A stretch of 64,000 nucleotides of DNA, taken from positions 156,557,741-156,621,740 of the forward strand of contig CM041465.1 of assembly GCA_023213395.1 (NCBI GenBank), read 5' to 3'. The stretch comes from Cycas panzhihuaensis (taxonomy: Eukaryota; Cycadophyta). Made by a program: the position numbers and the translations under genes. Below, one piece after another: positions 45,181-56,404 of this stretch. Position 1 is the stretch's first letter; the number at the start of each line of letters is the position of its first letter. The notes beneath the pieces were generated by a model. The model was not told where the DNA came from, searched no databases, and was given only the letters and a program-made list of their open reading frames with translations.

Positions 45181-47162
45181 GATACAACGATGTCCAGAAT
45201 ATGATGTCTGATTCCAACATTTGGGGAGACATCAAGAAATACTCAAAATTTTGGAATCTGACAATAGAGCCCCGGAGGACACTATCCTTGACTCAGATCC
45301 TGTGCCAATGTCGCCAACCCAGCCATCTTGGGAGAATAGCCAGAATCACCACGTCGAGCATCAAAAGGAAAAGGAGTTGCGTAAGAACCACCTTCACCAC
45401 CTTGGTTGTAGGGCCGTCTTCTCCAACAATGTCATCAACCTCCGGACCATACATCTCCCATGATCCTTTTCGGGATCAAAATGAAGACCGAGGATGTTGT
45501 GGAAATGAAAACCTCATTCCCAACCAAAGGTTTTCGAGAAGCCTACCGATTGCACAAAGACTTGAGATCGATGAGGTAGGCAAAGCGGCACTCAGTAGTG
45601 CCTACTGAGCAAGGGAGCAAACATCACTTCCCATAGAGCTTGAACCGTGAGCGCACCTTGCTTCAAATGACGAGCCTCTATCATACCAAGAAGGCATGAA
45701 ACACACGGTTTGGAGAAATGCCATGAATGAGGAATACCAATCCTTGATCAAGAACGGTACATGGGAGCTCGTTGATCTGCCTTTGGGAAGGAAGGTAGTC
45801 AGAAACAAATGGGTGTTCAAAAATAAATACAGATCAGATGGCACCCTTGAAAACACAAAGGCGGTGGTTGCAAAGGATTCACCCAAAGGGAAGGCATCGA
45901 CTACGTAAGTCTTTGCACCAACTACCAAATGGCCCACAATCAGAGCACTTGTGGCCTTGGCTGCTCAACATGGTTGGAAAATCCACCAACTCGATGTGAA
46001 AACTGCTTTTCTCAATGGAGATTTGGAAGAAGAAATCTACATGACACAGCCTGAAGGCTTTGAGATAGCAGACGGGAGGCGAGAAAGTGTGTAGACGAAA
46101 AAGTCGTTATATGGCCTAAAGCAAGCCCCTCGCTTGGTTCACCAAGTTGTCCAACAAAATGAGGCAACTTGGATATGAGGTATGTGACTATCAAGACGTT
46201 GATGCAACTTTGTTTATTAAGAGAAAAGGCAAAGTCACATATCTCCGATCTTTGTGGACGACATCGCGATAGCTAGAAATAGTGAGCAGGATATCAACAA
46301 ATTAAAGATGGACTTGTCAAAATCCTTCGAACTATCTGACCTCAGACTAATGAGATATTACTTGGGAATTGAGGTAACTCAATGCAATGGAAAAATTTTC
46401 TCTCCCAAGGAAAATATATCAACGATCTTCTAATCAAGTTCGGATTAGAAGATGCGAGCGATGTATACTCAATGGAGCCTAATGCCAAACTTTCCGATGA
46501 AGACACTTTCGAGGCGGATGCAACACTTTATCGGCAACTTGTAGGTAGCCTCATTTATGTTACCAACACAAGGCCAGATATTGCCCATGCCGTTGGTATT
46601 CTTGCCCGTCACATGACAACTCAAAGCGAGAACCATTGGCAAGCGAGAATACGAGTGTTGAAGTACCTAAAGACGACCGACAAACTTGGTTTGTTGTATG
46701 AGCACAACAATGATTTCGGACTTACAAGATACGGACTCGGATTTTGCGGTGACAAAAATCAGGAAGATCAACGTCCGGGTACATCACATTTCTTGGAACG
46801 ACTCAATTTCATGGCGGTCAAGGCGGCGTAAAATCACCTGCAGATTCTCTTCAAGCCGAATACATAGCCGCTTCGAGGCTAGCAAGGAGGTGATATGGCT
46901 TCATAAATTATTACATACTTTGGATATCACCCGGATAGGTCCAACGAGCTTACATGTGGACAATCGATCAAGAATCCACATGGCCAAGAATCACATTTTT
47001 CATGATCGTACAAAGCACATTTGTACAAAAGTCCACAGGATCCGGAACCGGTCCATGACGGCACAATACAATTGGAACACCGCCCCAGCGGATCAAGTGG
47101 GCGATATCTTCACCAAACCGCAAAGGGTGAAGTTTGAGCAGGATTCAAATGGCTCGCCTTAG
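45181..47162 (+). pseudogene. pol: Element I reverse transcriptase-RNase H, frameshifted
   Basis: After a low-complexity linker, RT begins at about 45,700 with WRNAMNEEYQSLIKNGTWEL. Blocks in changing frames follow: IHQLDVKTAFLNGDLEEEIY (45,980-46,045), SLYGLKQAP, then FVDDIAIA near 46,255, with both catalytic Asp clusters kept. An open block (46,382-46,700) has GKYINDLLIKFGLEDA, YRQLVGSLIYVTNTRPDIAH and HWQARIRVLKYLK. RNase H remains include the TDSDFA and HVDNRSRIHMAKN motifs, where the usual DNQS is DNRS, then GDIFTKP at about 47,100. Confidence 0.83.
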
Positions 47163-47617
47163 GGCCTCCATCTCCAAGCGATTGAAGGAGATGGTACAGG
47201 ACCAACATACTCTATGCCATTCGTGAAAACCCCTTGTGGGCGGAAGGATTAGAGTAAGTCTACTCTCTCCCATTCGTGAAAACCCCTCATGGGCGCGAAA
47301 GGAGTTGGGTTGTACTTGTTTGAAAATCGAACCTATGAAAACACGAGCGGGCATGGGGATGACGAAGCGGTATATGGAGACTCGGCGGATCAGTGCACAA
47401 CCAACTTGTCTTTGCTTGGCTATCTGGCTACACTCAAAGAGCCGTCTGAGCCACTTCATAGAATAGGAAGTCAAGTCCGTGGATTTTTATTCCCCCGAGG
47501 GTTTTTCCACAAAAGTGTCTTGTAGGTTGTAGATTTTTTTTTCTCAATGTAATAATGAGGCTATAATGAAGACCTCATAGATTAGAATAGGATAAAGGAA
47601 AATGACCTTCTGCCATT
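47163..47617 (+). other. 3' untranslated region of element I
   Basis: Non-coding stretch between RNase H and the polypurine tract. It contains a direct repeat of CCATTCGTGAAAACCCC (47,218 and 47,271 regions) followed each time by a TGGGCG word. Confidence 0.6.
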
Positions 47618-47628
47618 AAGGGGGGGAT
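47618..47628 (+). other. Polypurine tract of element I
   Basis: AAGGGGGGGAT directly before the 3' LTR. Confidence 0.85.
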
Positions 47629-47995
47629 TGTGACAATGTTAATGTCACATGGTCATTTCATGAAGTTAGAATTAGATAAAGTCACTTTTATGTTTATAAC
47701 TTTAGGATAAGGTGACTATGCCTAAGTCACTTAAGTGAAATGACATAAAGTTCATTTCATTGTAATTTCATGTAATCTCATTTGAATGTCATTGGGAGGG
47801 AAAACTCAAATTCCAAACCCTAATGAGCATCCTCATTATATAAGCTGAAATTACATGGAGAGTGATCATATTCTACACTTCTCCTCTTTGAGCTCAAGCT
47901 ATTAGCATTCTCTTGTTGAGTACATTGTGCTTGCCTCCACTATTTGCCATTGTGTAGTGTTAGTGCACTAGATCCCTAGATCCATTCCCTCAACA
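47629..47995 (+). repeat. 3' LTR of element I (367 bp)
   Basis: No difference from 40923-41289 found on base-by-base reading. TSD AATGC follows. Confidence 0.95.
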
Positions 47996-48020
47996 AATGC
48001 TTTGAGGGAAAAGCCTGTTT

Positions 48021-48035
48021 TGAAGGAGAAGGACT
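48021..48035 (+). other. Polypurine tract of element H
   Basis: TGAAGGAGAAGGACT abuts the 3' LTR of H, just after the I insertion. Confidence 0.75.
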
Positions 48036-48619
48036 TGCAACATTCCAAAATCTAGTCAAAACTATGCCATGTAACCATTCAAATCGAAGGCCTCTGAATG
48101 AGGATTCCAATGGTTCAAACGAAAGTCAATTCTGACATCTATATGAAAAATTATGATCATTTAAAGTTAGTCTGCCAGTTTTGGAGAAGTTTTGGCCAAC
48201 TTCTATTTAAGTAGTATTAAGGATAATATCACCCAGTCTGGCCGACTTCTAATTAAAGTATTTTGATCACTATATATAGGAAGTTTGGGCTGCATCCCAA
48301 ACCATCATTAGAGATTCTTTTGGCTGCATATTTTCAGTTCTAGGGCTGTAATTAGCTTGCCCATTTGGGAGCTGCAATTTGGAGGGTTCCTCGCCTCTAA
48401 CAGCGAAGCTCATTTCTTCAAGAAAGACTAGTATTTTATTGAAATTTCGTTCTATTTTGGTATTATTTGATAATAAAGATTATTATTTACTTCTATGGAT
48501 TCTGTAATTCCTATTTCTTGTTTATTTTCCTATTGAATAACATCTAGTTATTGTTTTTTGTGGATTATTACCCGTATTTTTTAGGAAAATTGCTATAAAA
48601 GTAGAACTAGATCGCTATA
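48036..48619 (+). repeat. 3' LTR of element H (584 bp)
   Basis: Starts TGCAACATTCC and ends CGCTATA, with TSD GATTA following; both termini have mutated relative to the 5' copy. Confidence 0.94.
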
Positions 48620-48624
48620 GATTA

Positions 48625-49500
48625 CATCTCTTGAGAGATGCATTTTCCTAGCAATGGGATCATACAACTTGTATGTCTTGCTGTGAATGGCATAGTCTAT
48701 AAAGATACATTTAAGACTATGTTTATCTAATTTAGATCTTTGTTAATCGGAATGGTGCATATATGCAGTGTATCCAAAAGTCCTCAAATGGCTAACAGTA
48801 GGCTTTTGCCAGACCAAACCTCCTCTGGTGTGATGTCAATCACTATTGATGTAGGACTCTAGTTTGCCACATAGGCAGCTATGTGGAATGCTTCTTCCCT
48901 GTATGCTCGTGATAGTCCTTTTGGATGCATCATGGCTTTGGCTTTTTTGGCCAAAGTCCTATTCATTCGCTCTAAAACTTCATTTTGTTGAGGAGTATGT
49001 GGAATTGTGAGCTATCTTCGAATGCCATTGTCCTTGCAGAATTGGATGAATTCTTTTGAAGTGAATTCATCTCCATTGTCTAACCTTAGAATCTTGATGG
49101 AGTGGCCACATTCATTCTCCACTTCAAGTTTGAATTCCTTGAACTTTTAAAATGCTTCAAATTTATGTCTGATGAAATAAACCAAAACTTTGTGTGAAAA
49201 GTCATCTATGAAGGAGATGTGGTGCAATGCTCCTCCAAAAGATATCGTGGACATAGGTCCACATAAATCTGAGTGGATTAGCTACAAGGGATGTGATGCA
49301 CGCCACGCTTTACCTTTAGGGAAAGGCTATCAATGTTGTGTCCCCATTATGTAAGCTTCACAAAGACATTTTAATCCATACAATCTTGGAAGCCCATGCA
49401 CTATGTTTTTGTTCACCATCATCTTGATGTTGTCTAAGCTTAAGTGGCCTAGACCTTGATGCCAAAATTGCATCTTTGACATTTATTTGAGTAATTGAGT
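48625..49500 (-). pseudogene. pol: Element G integrase
   Basis: Minus-strand GAG-pre-integrase (FWHQGLGHLSLDNIKMM, about 49,470-49,420) and integrase core: LIHSDLCGPMS near 49,290-49,255 (first Asp), ILRLDNGDEFTSKEF near 49,095-49,055 (second), and TPQQNEVLERMNRTL near 49,005-48,960 (third, Glu). All three catalytic residues remain. Stops and a frame change toward 48,900 inactivate it. The frame leaves off at HLSRD near 48,640, where H inserted. Confidence 0.86.
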
Positions 49501-50852
49501 ATGATGTATCAAGTGTGATATTATTTGCATCCATCTTATAAAGTCATGGTCTTCATGACCAATGGCCACCACCTGATCGTGCTTGTCACTAATAATACAT
49601 TTCCAATTTTTAAATAAAATGCTCATTTGTTGCTTGTCCAATTGGTTAATAGATAGCAAACTCTTCTCCATGGAAGGAATGAGGTAGCCATCTCCAATGG
49701 AAAATGTGGAAGAAGGATTTGAAGGTGAATGAAAAGAGGCAATTTTGCCTATACCTGAGATTTGAGCAGACTCATTGTTGCCAAAGGTCATTGATTGACC
49801 CCTTCCTTCTTTGATATTATAGAGGAGTTCTTCACTTCTTGTCATATGACGAGATGCCCCCGAATCGATGATCTATGTCTGATCAACATTTGAAGTGTGA
49901 TAAGCACAAAAGAGCTTATCTTTATCCGCAAACTAATTTGAGTGGTGTTGGTTGCCACATCTGAAACCCCCCCTTCCTCTTTGACCTCCTCGATAAACAC
50001 CTTGATTTGGTCGAAGGGGTTGTTGCTATTGTTATTGCTAAAAATGTTGTTGTTCTTTGGAGCTAACGACAAGGTTGCCGTGCCTCTGCTTTCATTGACG
50101 TGGTTGTTGTTGTCTGGATTGTTGGAGATCGGCTTGCTTCTTATGACTTTCAGGAGCTATGTGGCCAACTTTGCCATAATAATGACAGATTATATTGGCT
50201 TTTGAGGTGTCAATGTTCATGTTCCCAAATTGTTTAGTGAGTGAAGGTTTGGGACCTTGTTTGGCCTTTAACTTGGCCATAAATGCTCCTGATGTAGATG
50301 GCTCCTCATCTTCCCTTAAGTAGATCTACTCCTTTTGAAGAAGTAAACTTTCAAGTTGATTGAAAGTGAGCCATCACAAGTAATGGATGGAATGAATCCA
50401 TTGTAGTCTTTAGGCAATGCATGCACAATTGTTGTCACAAGCTTGTCTCTAGAAGCTAATTTGCCTAATGCATTCAACTCATTACAAATCTCTTTGATTG
50501 AAGAAAAAGATGCCAACATAGGCTTTGCAAATTTCAAAGAGTAGAGTTTGGATTTAACCATCATAATGCGAGCTTCATCTTGCCTTTCATATAATGAGAA
50601 CAGTGTCTCAAACTTCCTTAGAAGTTTTTGCACATACAATATTTTGATCAACATGCACATCAATAATCATATGTAAAAAGGCCAAGGCAATTTCATCATT
50701 GGATTTCCAAGCAACAACAAGAACTGGATCCAGACAAACAACATTACCATCACTTTTTACAAGTAAAAGTTTAGGGATTTTTCCAGAAACATATCCCTAA
50801 AATTCATTTATGATCAAGAAATTTTGTGTTTATTGTTTCCATTCTTGATAAT
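49483..50852 (-). pseudogene. Element G gag (most) and protease
   Basis: Minus strand. Gag continues after the TRIM with EWKQ (about 50,840), KSKLYSLKFAKPMLASFSSI, RDKLVTTIVHALPKDYNGF (50,663-50,316) and a zinc knuckle near 50,195-50,150 in which C-HYY-GKVGH-IAPES replaces C-xxC-x4-H-x4-C (Cys to Tyr, Cys to Ser). An Asn-rich tract follows (about 50,060-50,010). The protease has IIDSGASRHMTRSEELL near 49,870-49,830, DSG intact, then an open frame to 49,483 ending before GAG-pre-integrase. Stops interrupt between blocks. Confidence 0.83.
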
Positions 50853-51004
50853 TCTTAGCATTTAACATCACACCAAAACCTCGAGGTGTTATTGGAGAGG
50901 GAGCCATAATCTTAGGAAGGCCCAAGAAAAAGTCCACATCCACCCACCCATGAATCAGAGAGTTGAGTTTGGAAACACCTAAGAGGGGCTAGGATACTCC
51001 AACA
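50853..51004 (-). repeat. 3' LTR of the TRIM
   Basis: 152 bp; minus-strand start TGTTGGAGTATCC at 51,004. The inner TG of the far end has changed to TC. Confidence 0.87.
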
Positions 51005-51050
51005 CCCACACATAAACCGAACTCAAAGTGACTCAAGCCATGGACCCCTT

Positions 51051-51061
51051 CTTTGATACCA
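51051..51061 (-). other. Primer-binding site of the TRIM
   Basis: Minus strand TGGTATCAAAG directly after the 5' LTR; only 46 bp separate it from the other LTR. Confidence 0.85.
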
Positions 51062-51212
51062 TTTAGCATTTACCATCACACCAAAACCTCGAGGTGTTAG
51101 TGGAGAGGGAGCCACAACCTTAGGAAGGCCCAGGAATAAGTCCACATCCATCCACCCATGAATCAGAAAGTCGAGTTTGGAAACACTTAAGAGGGGCTAG
51201 GATACTCCAACA
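51062..51212 (-). repeat. 5' LTR of the TRIM
   Basis: 151 bp; minus-strand start TGTTGGAGTATCC at 51,212, and its 3' end meets the PBS. Confidence 0.87.
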
Positions 51213-51217
51213 ATAAT

Positions 51218-51272
51218 TATCTTGTCCAGCCAATTTAGTGGTACATGCATTGAGAATGTTTATGGTAGCCAT
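51218..51272 (-). pseudogene. gag: Element G gag N-terminus
   Basis: The minus-strand ATG at 51,272 gives MATINILNACTTKLAGQD, a copia gag start, broken 18 codons in by the TRIM insertion. The continuation YQEW lies left of the TRIM. Start choice rests on the strong match of this opening to copia gag N-termini. Confidence 0.82.
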
Positions 51273-53350
51273 GTTTAAGTTGTAGACTCTTGAAGCTAGC
51301 AGATGAACTTGGAAACTCTAAGCTTTTGTTGCTTAAGTTCCACCTTCTAATAAGCCAACAGTCCTGATCTTACTAGAAGATCCAACAAATAAAGAGAATG
51401 ACGAGGGGTGGAGGACTATGCTATAGAGTTGGTCCAACCCTGATCTATAAAGGAGATCCAATAGTTGACCAAGTCAAATCTAGAACAAAATAGGTAGGGT
51501 TGATCTGCATGGATGTATCATACTTTCCCTGGGATTCACAACCCCAATAACACCCTTTTATAACCTCTTTTTTCTCAAGAAACCTTAATCGTAGTGCATT
51601 AACCGTACGATCGGTTGGTCCCCTAAGAAATGCACCAAACTTAAGGTTATTTTAGAGGCAAGGATTAACCTTTTTTGAACTCCTCCCACCAAATTTTAAA
51701 GTCACTTTTTAAGAATGTTTAAATTGACTTTAAATAGATTTTACTTGGTAGATGTATTTGCGAAAATGCTTTATAAAATAGCTTACAATGAGCTTCAAAT
51801 GGAAGCAATGAAGTACATCGAGAACACAATGAATGTGTTTACAAAGGCACTTTAAAAGATGAAAAAAGTGCTTTAAAAAATCGAATAAAAAACCATGTTT
51901 TCTGCTTAATGTTATGTAGCAAGTGGATTCGCTTTTAATGGAAAATGATCAACTTGAAGATGAAATGAGTCACTTGTAAAAGTAGGCAACTGCAACCAAG
52001 TGTTACGACTTTAAATAGTCCTAACCAGCAAAGAAAAATGAGTGATTTTTTTACTAAAAAAGTGAATTTTAAACCCTTTTTGACTACGACACTAGGTCAC
52101 ACACAAGGAGCCTTAAAAAAAAAAAAAAACACTTAAATAAGTGAATTTTTTTTCCTTCACTTTTACAATGATAATGATGCTTAGAATCACTCAATTCCAG
52201 TTAAGTAACACAAATGCAAATTTTCTTGTGTGTTAAATAAGCTCAAAACATTAAAAAACATGCTGAAATTACATCAAAAAGTGATTAAATAATATAAAAA
52301 ACACTTAGAATAAAGAAACTTTATAACTTTAAGTTTATTAAAAAGGAATATTCTTGAGAATATTCTCAATTTTATAACCTAAAGTAAATTTTATAAAGTT
52401 GAAAAATGAAATTTTTGAAAAAATAAGAATTTTGACCGAGGTTACGGCTGCACGACTCTGTATTCATGAATGAAAACGGTTCGATCTACTCGTACATTGT
52501 ATGGATTGAGATGAAATCTGAGACATAGCTTTGGATTCCTACTGTGATGACACAGTTCAAATCTCACGTGATTTTGCTGAGTGTAGAGAGAAAACCGAAT
52601 TATAGAAAGAAATTTTGGGTGCATAGATTGCATAGAGGAGAATGGACAGTCGTGGAGAGTTAAGGACGGTACAATCTCTCGGGTCTCTTCATGGGACCCA
52701 CACAAGGTCTGTTGATCCTCTAGAGATGAATAATACACTAGATCAGTGCAGTAGGATGCTAGAACAAGTACTTCACTGGGGTTTGAAGGGATTTTAGAGC
52801 CTGGAATTGTTCTAAATACTACAGAGAACTCTAGATTAGTAATGTTTGTTGCCTGGAGGGTTAAGACTGCTACAAAATGAATTAGATCTGACCAGCACCC
52901 AGTTTTGCAAGAGAAACGAGCTAAAAACAAGGATTTTTGAGTGAAAAATCATTAAAAATGATGATAAATCTGCCTAGAACTAAGAAATAACTGTAGCAAA
53001 TTAGTTGCGGACTACAAATAGTAACCAGTAGACTGATTTATAGTTAAAAATAGTTAGATCTCTTAGATCTGTAAGAAATTCTTCAAAATAAAATTTTTTT
53101 AATGAAGAAAAAAATTAGTGAAAAACACTGATTTCAACAATGTTTGACTGTTGCACTCACTGAATTCTGTCTGAAAATTTTTCAGATCTTGAAATGATCT
53201 TGCTCCAACCTACAAGTAGCTTCAATAATGCTTAGATTGTCCAAAAATGCTAAACAAACCTTGGATCATCTTCAGAGAGCGAAGGTTGTCACCAAAGGTT
53301 TATAAACCCTTACTAGATCACTTAAAATCAGAGCAAGAAAGAACACCTTT
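51273..53350 (-). other. Leader of element G
   Basis: Two-kb AT-rich leader between PBS and gag. A 162-codon open frame (52,442-52,930, minus strand) shows no known motif and is likely chance in a leader. A-runs and T-runs are common. Confidence 0.65.
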
Positions 53351-53367
53351 CTGCCACTTTGATACCA
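53351..53367 (-). other. Primer-binding site of element G
   Basis: Minus strand TGGTATCAAAGTGGCAG, two bases after the 5' LTR. Confidence 0.85.
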
Positions 53368-53369
53368 AA

Positions 53370-53895
53370 TGTTAGAAATGGCTTAAAGCCTACAATAACC
53401 AGGATCAAGAAAGGAGTATTAATTTTGTTCTATAATGAAGATGATTGACATGAAATATAAGAAGCTATTCAAATAAACAACATAATGAACAAAAGCATGA
53501 AAGAACATGAGAAAGACAATACCAAAATATGGAAGAGATGGAATTGGTCCAATCTCCAAATGAATAACAGTTTGATTAGCAAACTAGTAGCATAACAATA
53601 ACATGAGAAATTGTCTCAATATATAGAGTTGAAGAAGAGACCTAAGGTATTGGATGTTTAACAAATGTCAAACATCTAAGCTACATCCTTTGCATGTAGA
53701 ACATGTGTCCTTTTGGGCTCTTAAGTGAAGAAATGTGCATAAGGGTCATTTTGACCCTTAAGTCACAATGTTATGTCACTAGGAAAGAATGTGGGTGTGT
53801 ACTTTATCACTTAAGTTATAAGTCGCCCCATAAAATACAAATAATATATGAACAATAAAGTACAATTGCTTAACATGTAAACATAAGGTTTAACA
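53370..53895 (-). repeat. 5' LTR of element G (526 bp)
   Basis: Plus-strand ends TGTTAGAAATGG...TTTAACA, paired with 33491-34037. Confidence 0.92.
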
Positions 53896-54743
53896 AAAAG
53901 AACCCAATTTGTATTTATGTTATTTTTTGAATTTTAATCATTGATTTCGGTTATGAAATAATCTCTTTTCTTCTCTTTTTCCCTAATTCTGTATTTAATA
54001 CCCTTTTACTCATAATTCTGAAATTCAATAGTAAAAATAAACTAAGTTTGTTTTTAAGTGAATTCATTCAACCCTAATGCTAAATGTATAGTCTTGCTAC
54101 CGTCGTTTGGATGTGTTCAATCTCACATAGGCCTATAGCAATGTTAAGTGGGCCCTAGAAGTTGAATAAGACAGATCTTTGGCCATATGGGTGAAATATG
54201 ACGACATGACCTTTAAGAGATAGTTGAACCCTAAAAATAGATGGATTCAACCTTAAAGGACATTGTATGAATTGTATATAGAAAGAGAGCCATATGGCCC
54301 TTATGTATATATAGAACGTACTATCACATGTGCACCCCACGCATCCATGTAAAACAATTAGATTTCTATTTATATAGTTGTACACAAAAATATATTTTCT
54401 TTTGTGTTTTCCATTGAGTTTTTAGACTAGAATAAATTCAAAAAATAACTAAATCAAATCATAGTTTTGCATTATGGAATGATGAAAAATTAAAATAAAT
54501 ATCTAGGTTTTAAGGAAAGTTTTGTGTTTTTGCTTTTTCAATAGAAATATATATGTTACATGGTTGTCATGCAATAAATCATAATTCCATGGCCTTGAAT
54601 GTTCATTTATATTTATTTTTATGGATTAAAATTTATTATGCAAATATGTACATGGGTAAATACATGAAATTAATTTCTCATGATAGTTTCTTTTGTAGTA
54701 ATTCATGAAAAAGAAATAAAGAGCAAATTTCTTTTGTTATGAG
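53896..54743. other. Unassigned DNA between G and B
   Basis: AT-rich, with only short random frames; the last five bases ATGAG are B's TSD. Confidence 0.5.
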
Positions 54744-55173
54744 TGTTAGATGATATAATGTAAACTTTATGTTTCTTTATGTTATTATTTAGTCACATGT
54801 CTAATATATAATTTAAGTGATTATAATGTTTTAAACTTAGGTTTATTTTATTAATTTGTGGATGGTCGTTGAAATGCGGAACTGCATTCCAACGAACCTC
54901 CTTAGTATTTATTCATCTCCTAGATTCATGGAGATGGTTCCAGGAATCTAGGAGGTCTGTCAAAATGCCTGTGTAAAGGCTAGTTTTAGGTGTTGGTGGT
55001 TTTGTATCATGGTTTTAATTCTTTATTAATAAATTAGATTTAGGAGGTGGTTTTTCTTCCCCAGAAAGGGTTTTCTACCTGTCAAAATAATGTGTACCTG
55101 TGCAGTGTTATTTCCTGTTATTACTTGCATATTTAGATCCTGTTAACGCCATACGTGTGCCTCAATTCTCACA
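54744..55173 (+). repeat. 5' LTR of element B (430 bp)
   Basis: TGTTAGATGATATAATG...ATTCTCACA. Contains AATAAA at about 55,028 and the three hairpins at 54864-54898, 54917-54954 and 55045-55080. Confidence 0.96.
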
Positions 55174-55186
55174 TGGTATCAGAGCC
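55174..55186 (+). other. Primer-binding site of element B
   Basis: TGGTATCAGAGCC directly after the LTR; an exact initiator-Met type. Confidence 0.9.
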
Positions 55187-56404
55187 ATGTAGGCTATCCT
55201 GTAGACAGCAAAGGGCATGATGGAACCCACCAATTTCTGGCACAGAAGTGGATTTGCGATTGAGTCTAGAACCGTCAGAAACTAAAGCGTTTCAATGATA
55301 AAACTTGGGTGGAACTGCCTGATTCTCATGTTTCAATTTTTTGTTACAAAGGCTGTCCCATCCTTTGGCTATATGTAGAACAAAGAAGGGTCATTCAAGT
55401 CTAGGCGCAGACCCAAAATTGAGCCACAGTATTGCAGTTGAAGCTAATTGGGCAAAGTCTATTCATCCTCTCTTGGCATTGAAGTGGGTCACATCAAAAC
55501 TTGTCCAGTTTGAGGATAGCATGTGTTGCAAATAATCTCCATGCATCGATAAACAAGCCATCCTATATCCTGCCATCCATTAAAGCCTCTCTAGGATAAT
55601 TTCTACCCTCGGCCTTCCTATGACCCCGATTTTGGCTCAATACCTTTCATGTTCCCGGAACGGAGTCTTATTTCCATTGAATACACTGCAGTCATTGATA
55701 TATGGGCTATGGGTTGTGTCTTTACAAGGATTTTGCAGGGAAATCTATTATTTAACCCCTTCGTCTTGCAGATTTCAACTACAAGCAGCCCAGCCTGTGT
55801 AGTAATATCCATTGGATCTGATCTCATCCCAATGATCTAAGACACCAATGTTGAAGATACGCCATCGTCGTAATAGACGTCAAGAGCCATCCTTCAACCC
55901 TTCAAAGTAGACGCCAACGCTTGCACGGAGGTCGCTTGGACAAGGGATGCTTAGAAGAAGTAGAAGCAGTCACCAACTTGAATGCCAAAATGAAAACACC
56001 CAAACGCACTCACAGCCTCAAAAGCCTGAGGAGATAAAGACCAGGAACGTGAGTCGAGGAGATGCAAACTAAAATCCCGCGCCACCAACTTGTAGTTGGA
56101 GAACCGCGAAGAAGACCTGCAACCTGAGAAAGATACAACAAAGACGCCTCCGAACCACTTGGTGACGAAGCCTTCTCCTCGACGCCATTGCTCTGGATCC
56201 TCGTCGACGCCATCGAAGACCTGCAACAACACAGCCGCCGCCATTGCGAAAATACCAGGTAGGGTTTCGAATAACCCTTACCCCCCTCGGACCCCAATAC
56301 ATCACAAAATTTCATTTTGTTTTTTTTAATTTAATAACTTCGTCAGGTTCGTTTAGGTTTAGGTTTAGGTTTAGGTTTTTCATTTTTCCTTTTTTATTTT
56401 TTGA

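Larger units (their letters stand above)
40923..47995 (+). mobile_element. Element I: youngest copia insertion, identical LTRs but wrecked genes
   Basis: 367-bp LTRs (40923-41289, 47629-47995) that I read as identical, with perfect TSD AATGC (40918-40922, 47996-48000). PBS and a strong polypurine tract are present. Yet most of gag is missing and protease, integrase, RT and RNase H are split by many small frameshifts and stops. Since the LTRs are freshly copied, the damage probably existed in the parent copy, and proteins came from an intact relative. Sequencing error in the assembly is an alternative for some indels. Confidence 0.95.
35941..48619 (+). mobile_element. Element H: Ty3/gypsy chromovirus inside G, itself split by I
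   Basis: 584-bp LTRs (35941-36524, 48036-48619) with a perfect TSD GATTA (35936-35940, 48620-48624). Pol order is protease, RT, RNase H, integrase, then a chromodomain remnant, diagnostic of Ty3/gypsy chromoviruses. The insertion splits the integrase-RT linker of G at the RDVIF motif. Copia I is inserted at 40,923 between the chromodomain and the polypurine tract. The LTRs differ at about 55 sites (about 9 percent) without indels. Confidence 0.95.
50853..51212 (-). mobile_element. 360-bp TRIM/SMART-like miniature LTR element
   Basis: Two 151-152-bp direct repeats (50853-51004, 51062-51212) flank 57 bp. They are bounded by a perfect TSD ATAAT (50848-50852, 51213-51217). On the minus strand the LTR runs TGTTGGAGTATCC...ATGCTAA, followed at once by TGGTATCAAAG (51,061-51,051), a Met-type PBS, and ends in GTGTGGG before the second LTR as a minimal polypurine tract. 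It has no coding capacity, so it was moved by another element's proteins. It splits the first codons of G gag. The LTRs differ at roughly a dozen positions. Confidence 0.88.
33491..53895 (-). mobile_element. Element G: Ty1/copia host of a four-element nest
   Basis: Minus-strand copia. The 5' LTR is 53370-53895 and the 3' LTR 33491-34037, with PBS at 53,351-53,367. Gag, protease and integrase lie at 51,272-48,625, and RT-RNase H at 35,935-34,040. Gypsy H is inserted between integrase and RT, and a TRIM is inserted in gag. The LTRs differ at roughly 39 sites (about 7 percent) plus a gap of about 21 bp. Flanking 5-mers are CAAGG and AAAAG, so no clean TSD survives. Removing the inserts would bring the pieces into copia order. 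Confidence 0.93.

Noticed and set aside
52442-52930. A 162-codon frame on the minus strand
   Set aside because: It falls in the G leader between PBS and gag, with no motif; leaders here often contain chance frames.
56352-56376. Telomere-like (TTTAGG) run
   Set aside because: Only about four 6-mers, not the usual plant TTTAGGG, and placed in the leader of element B; probably simple sequence.
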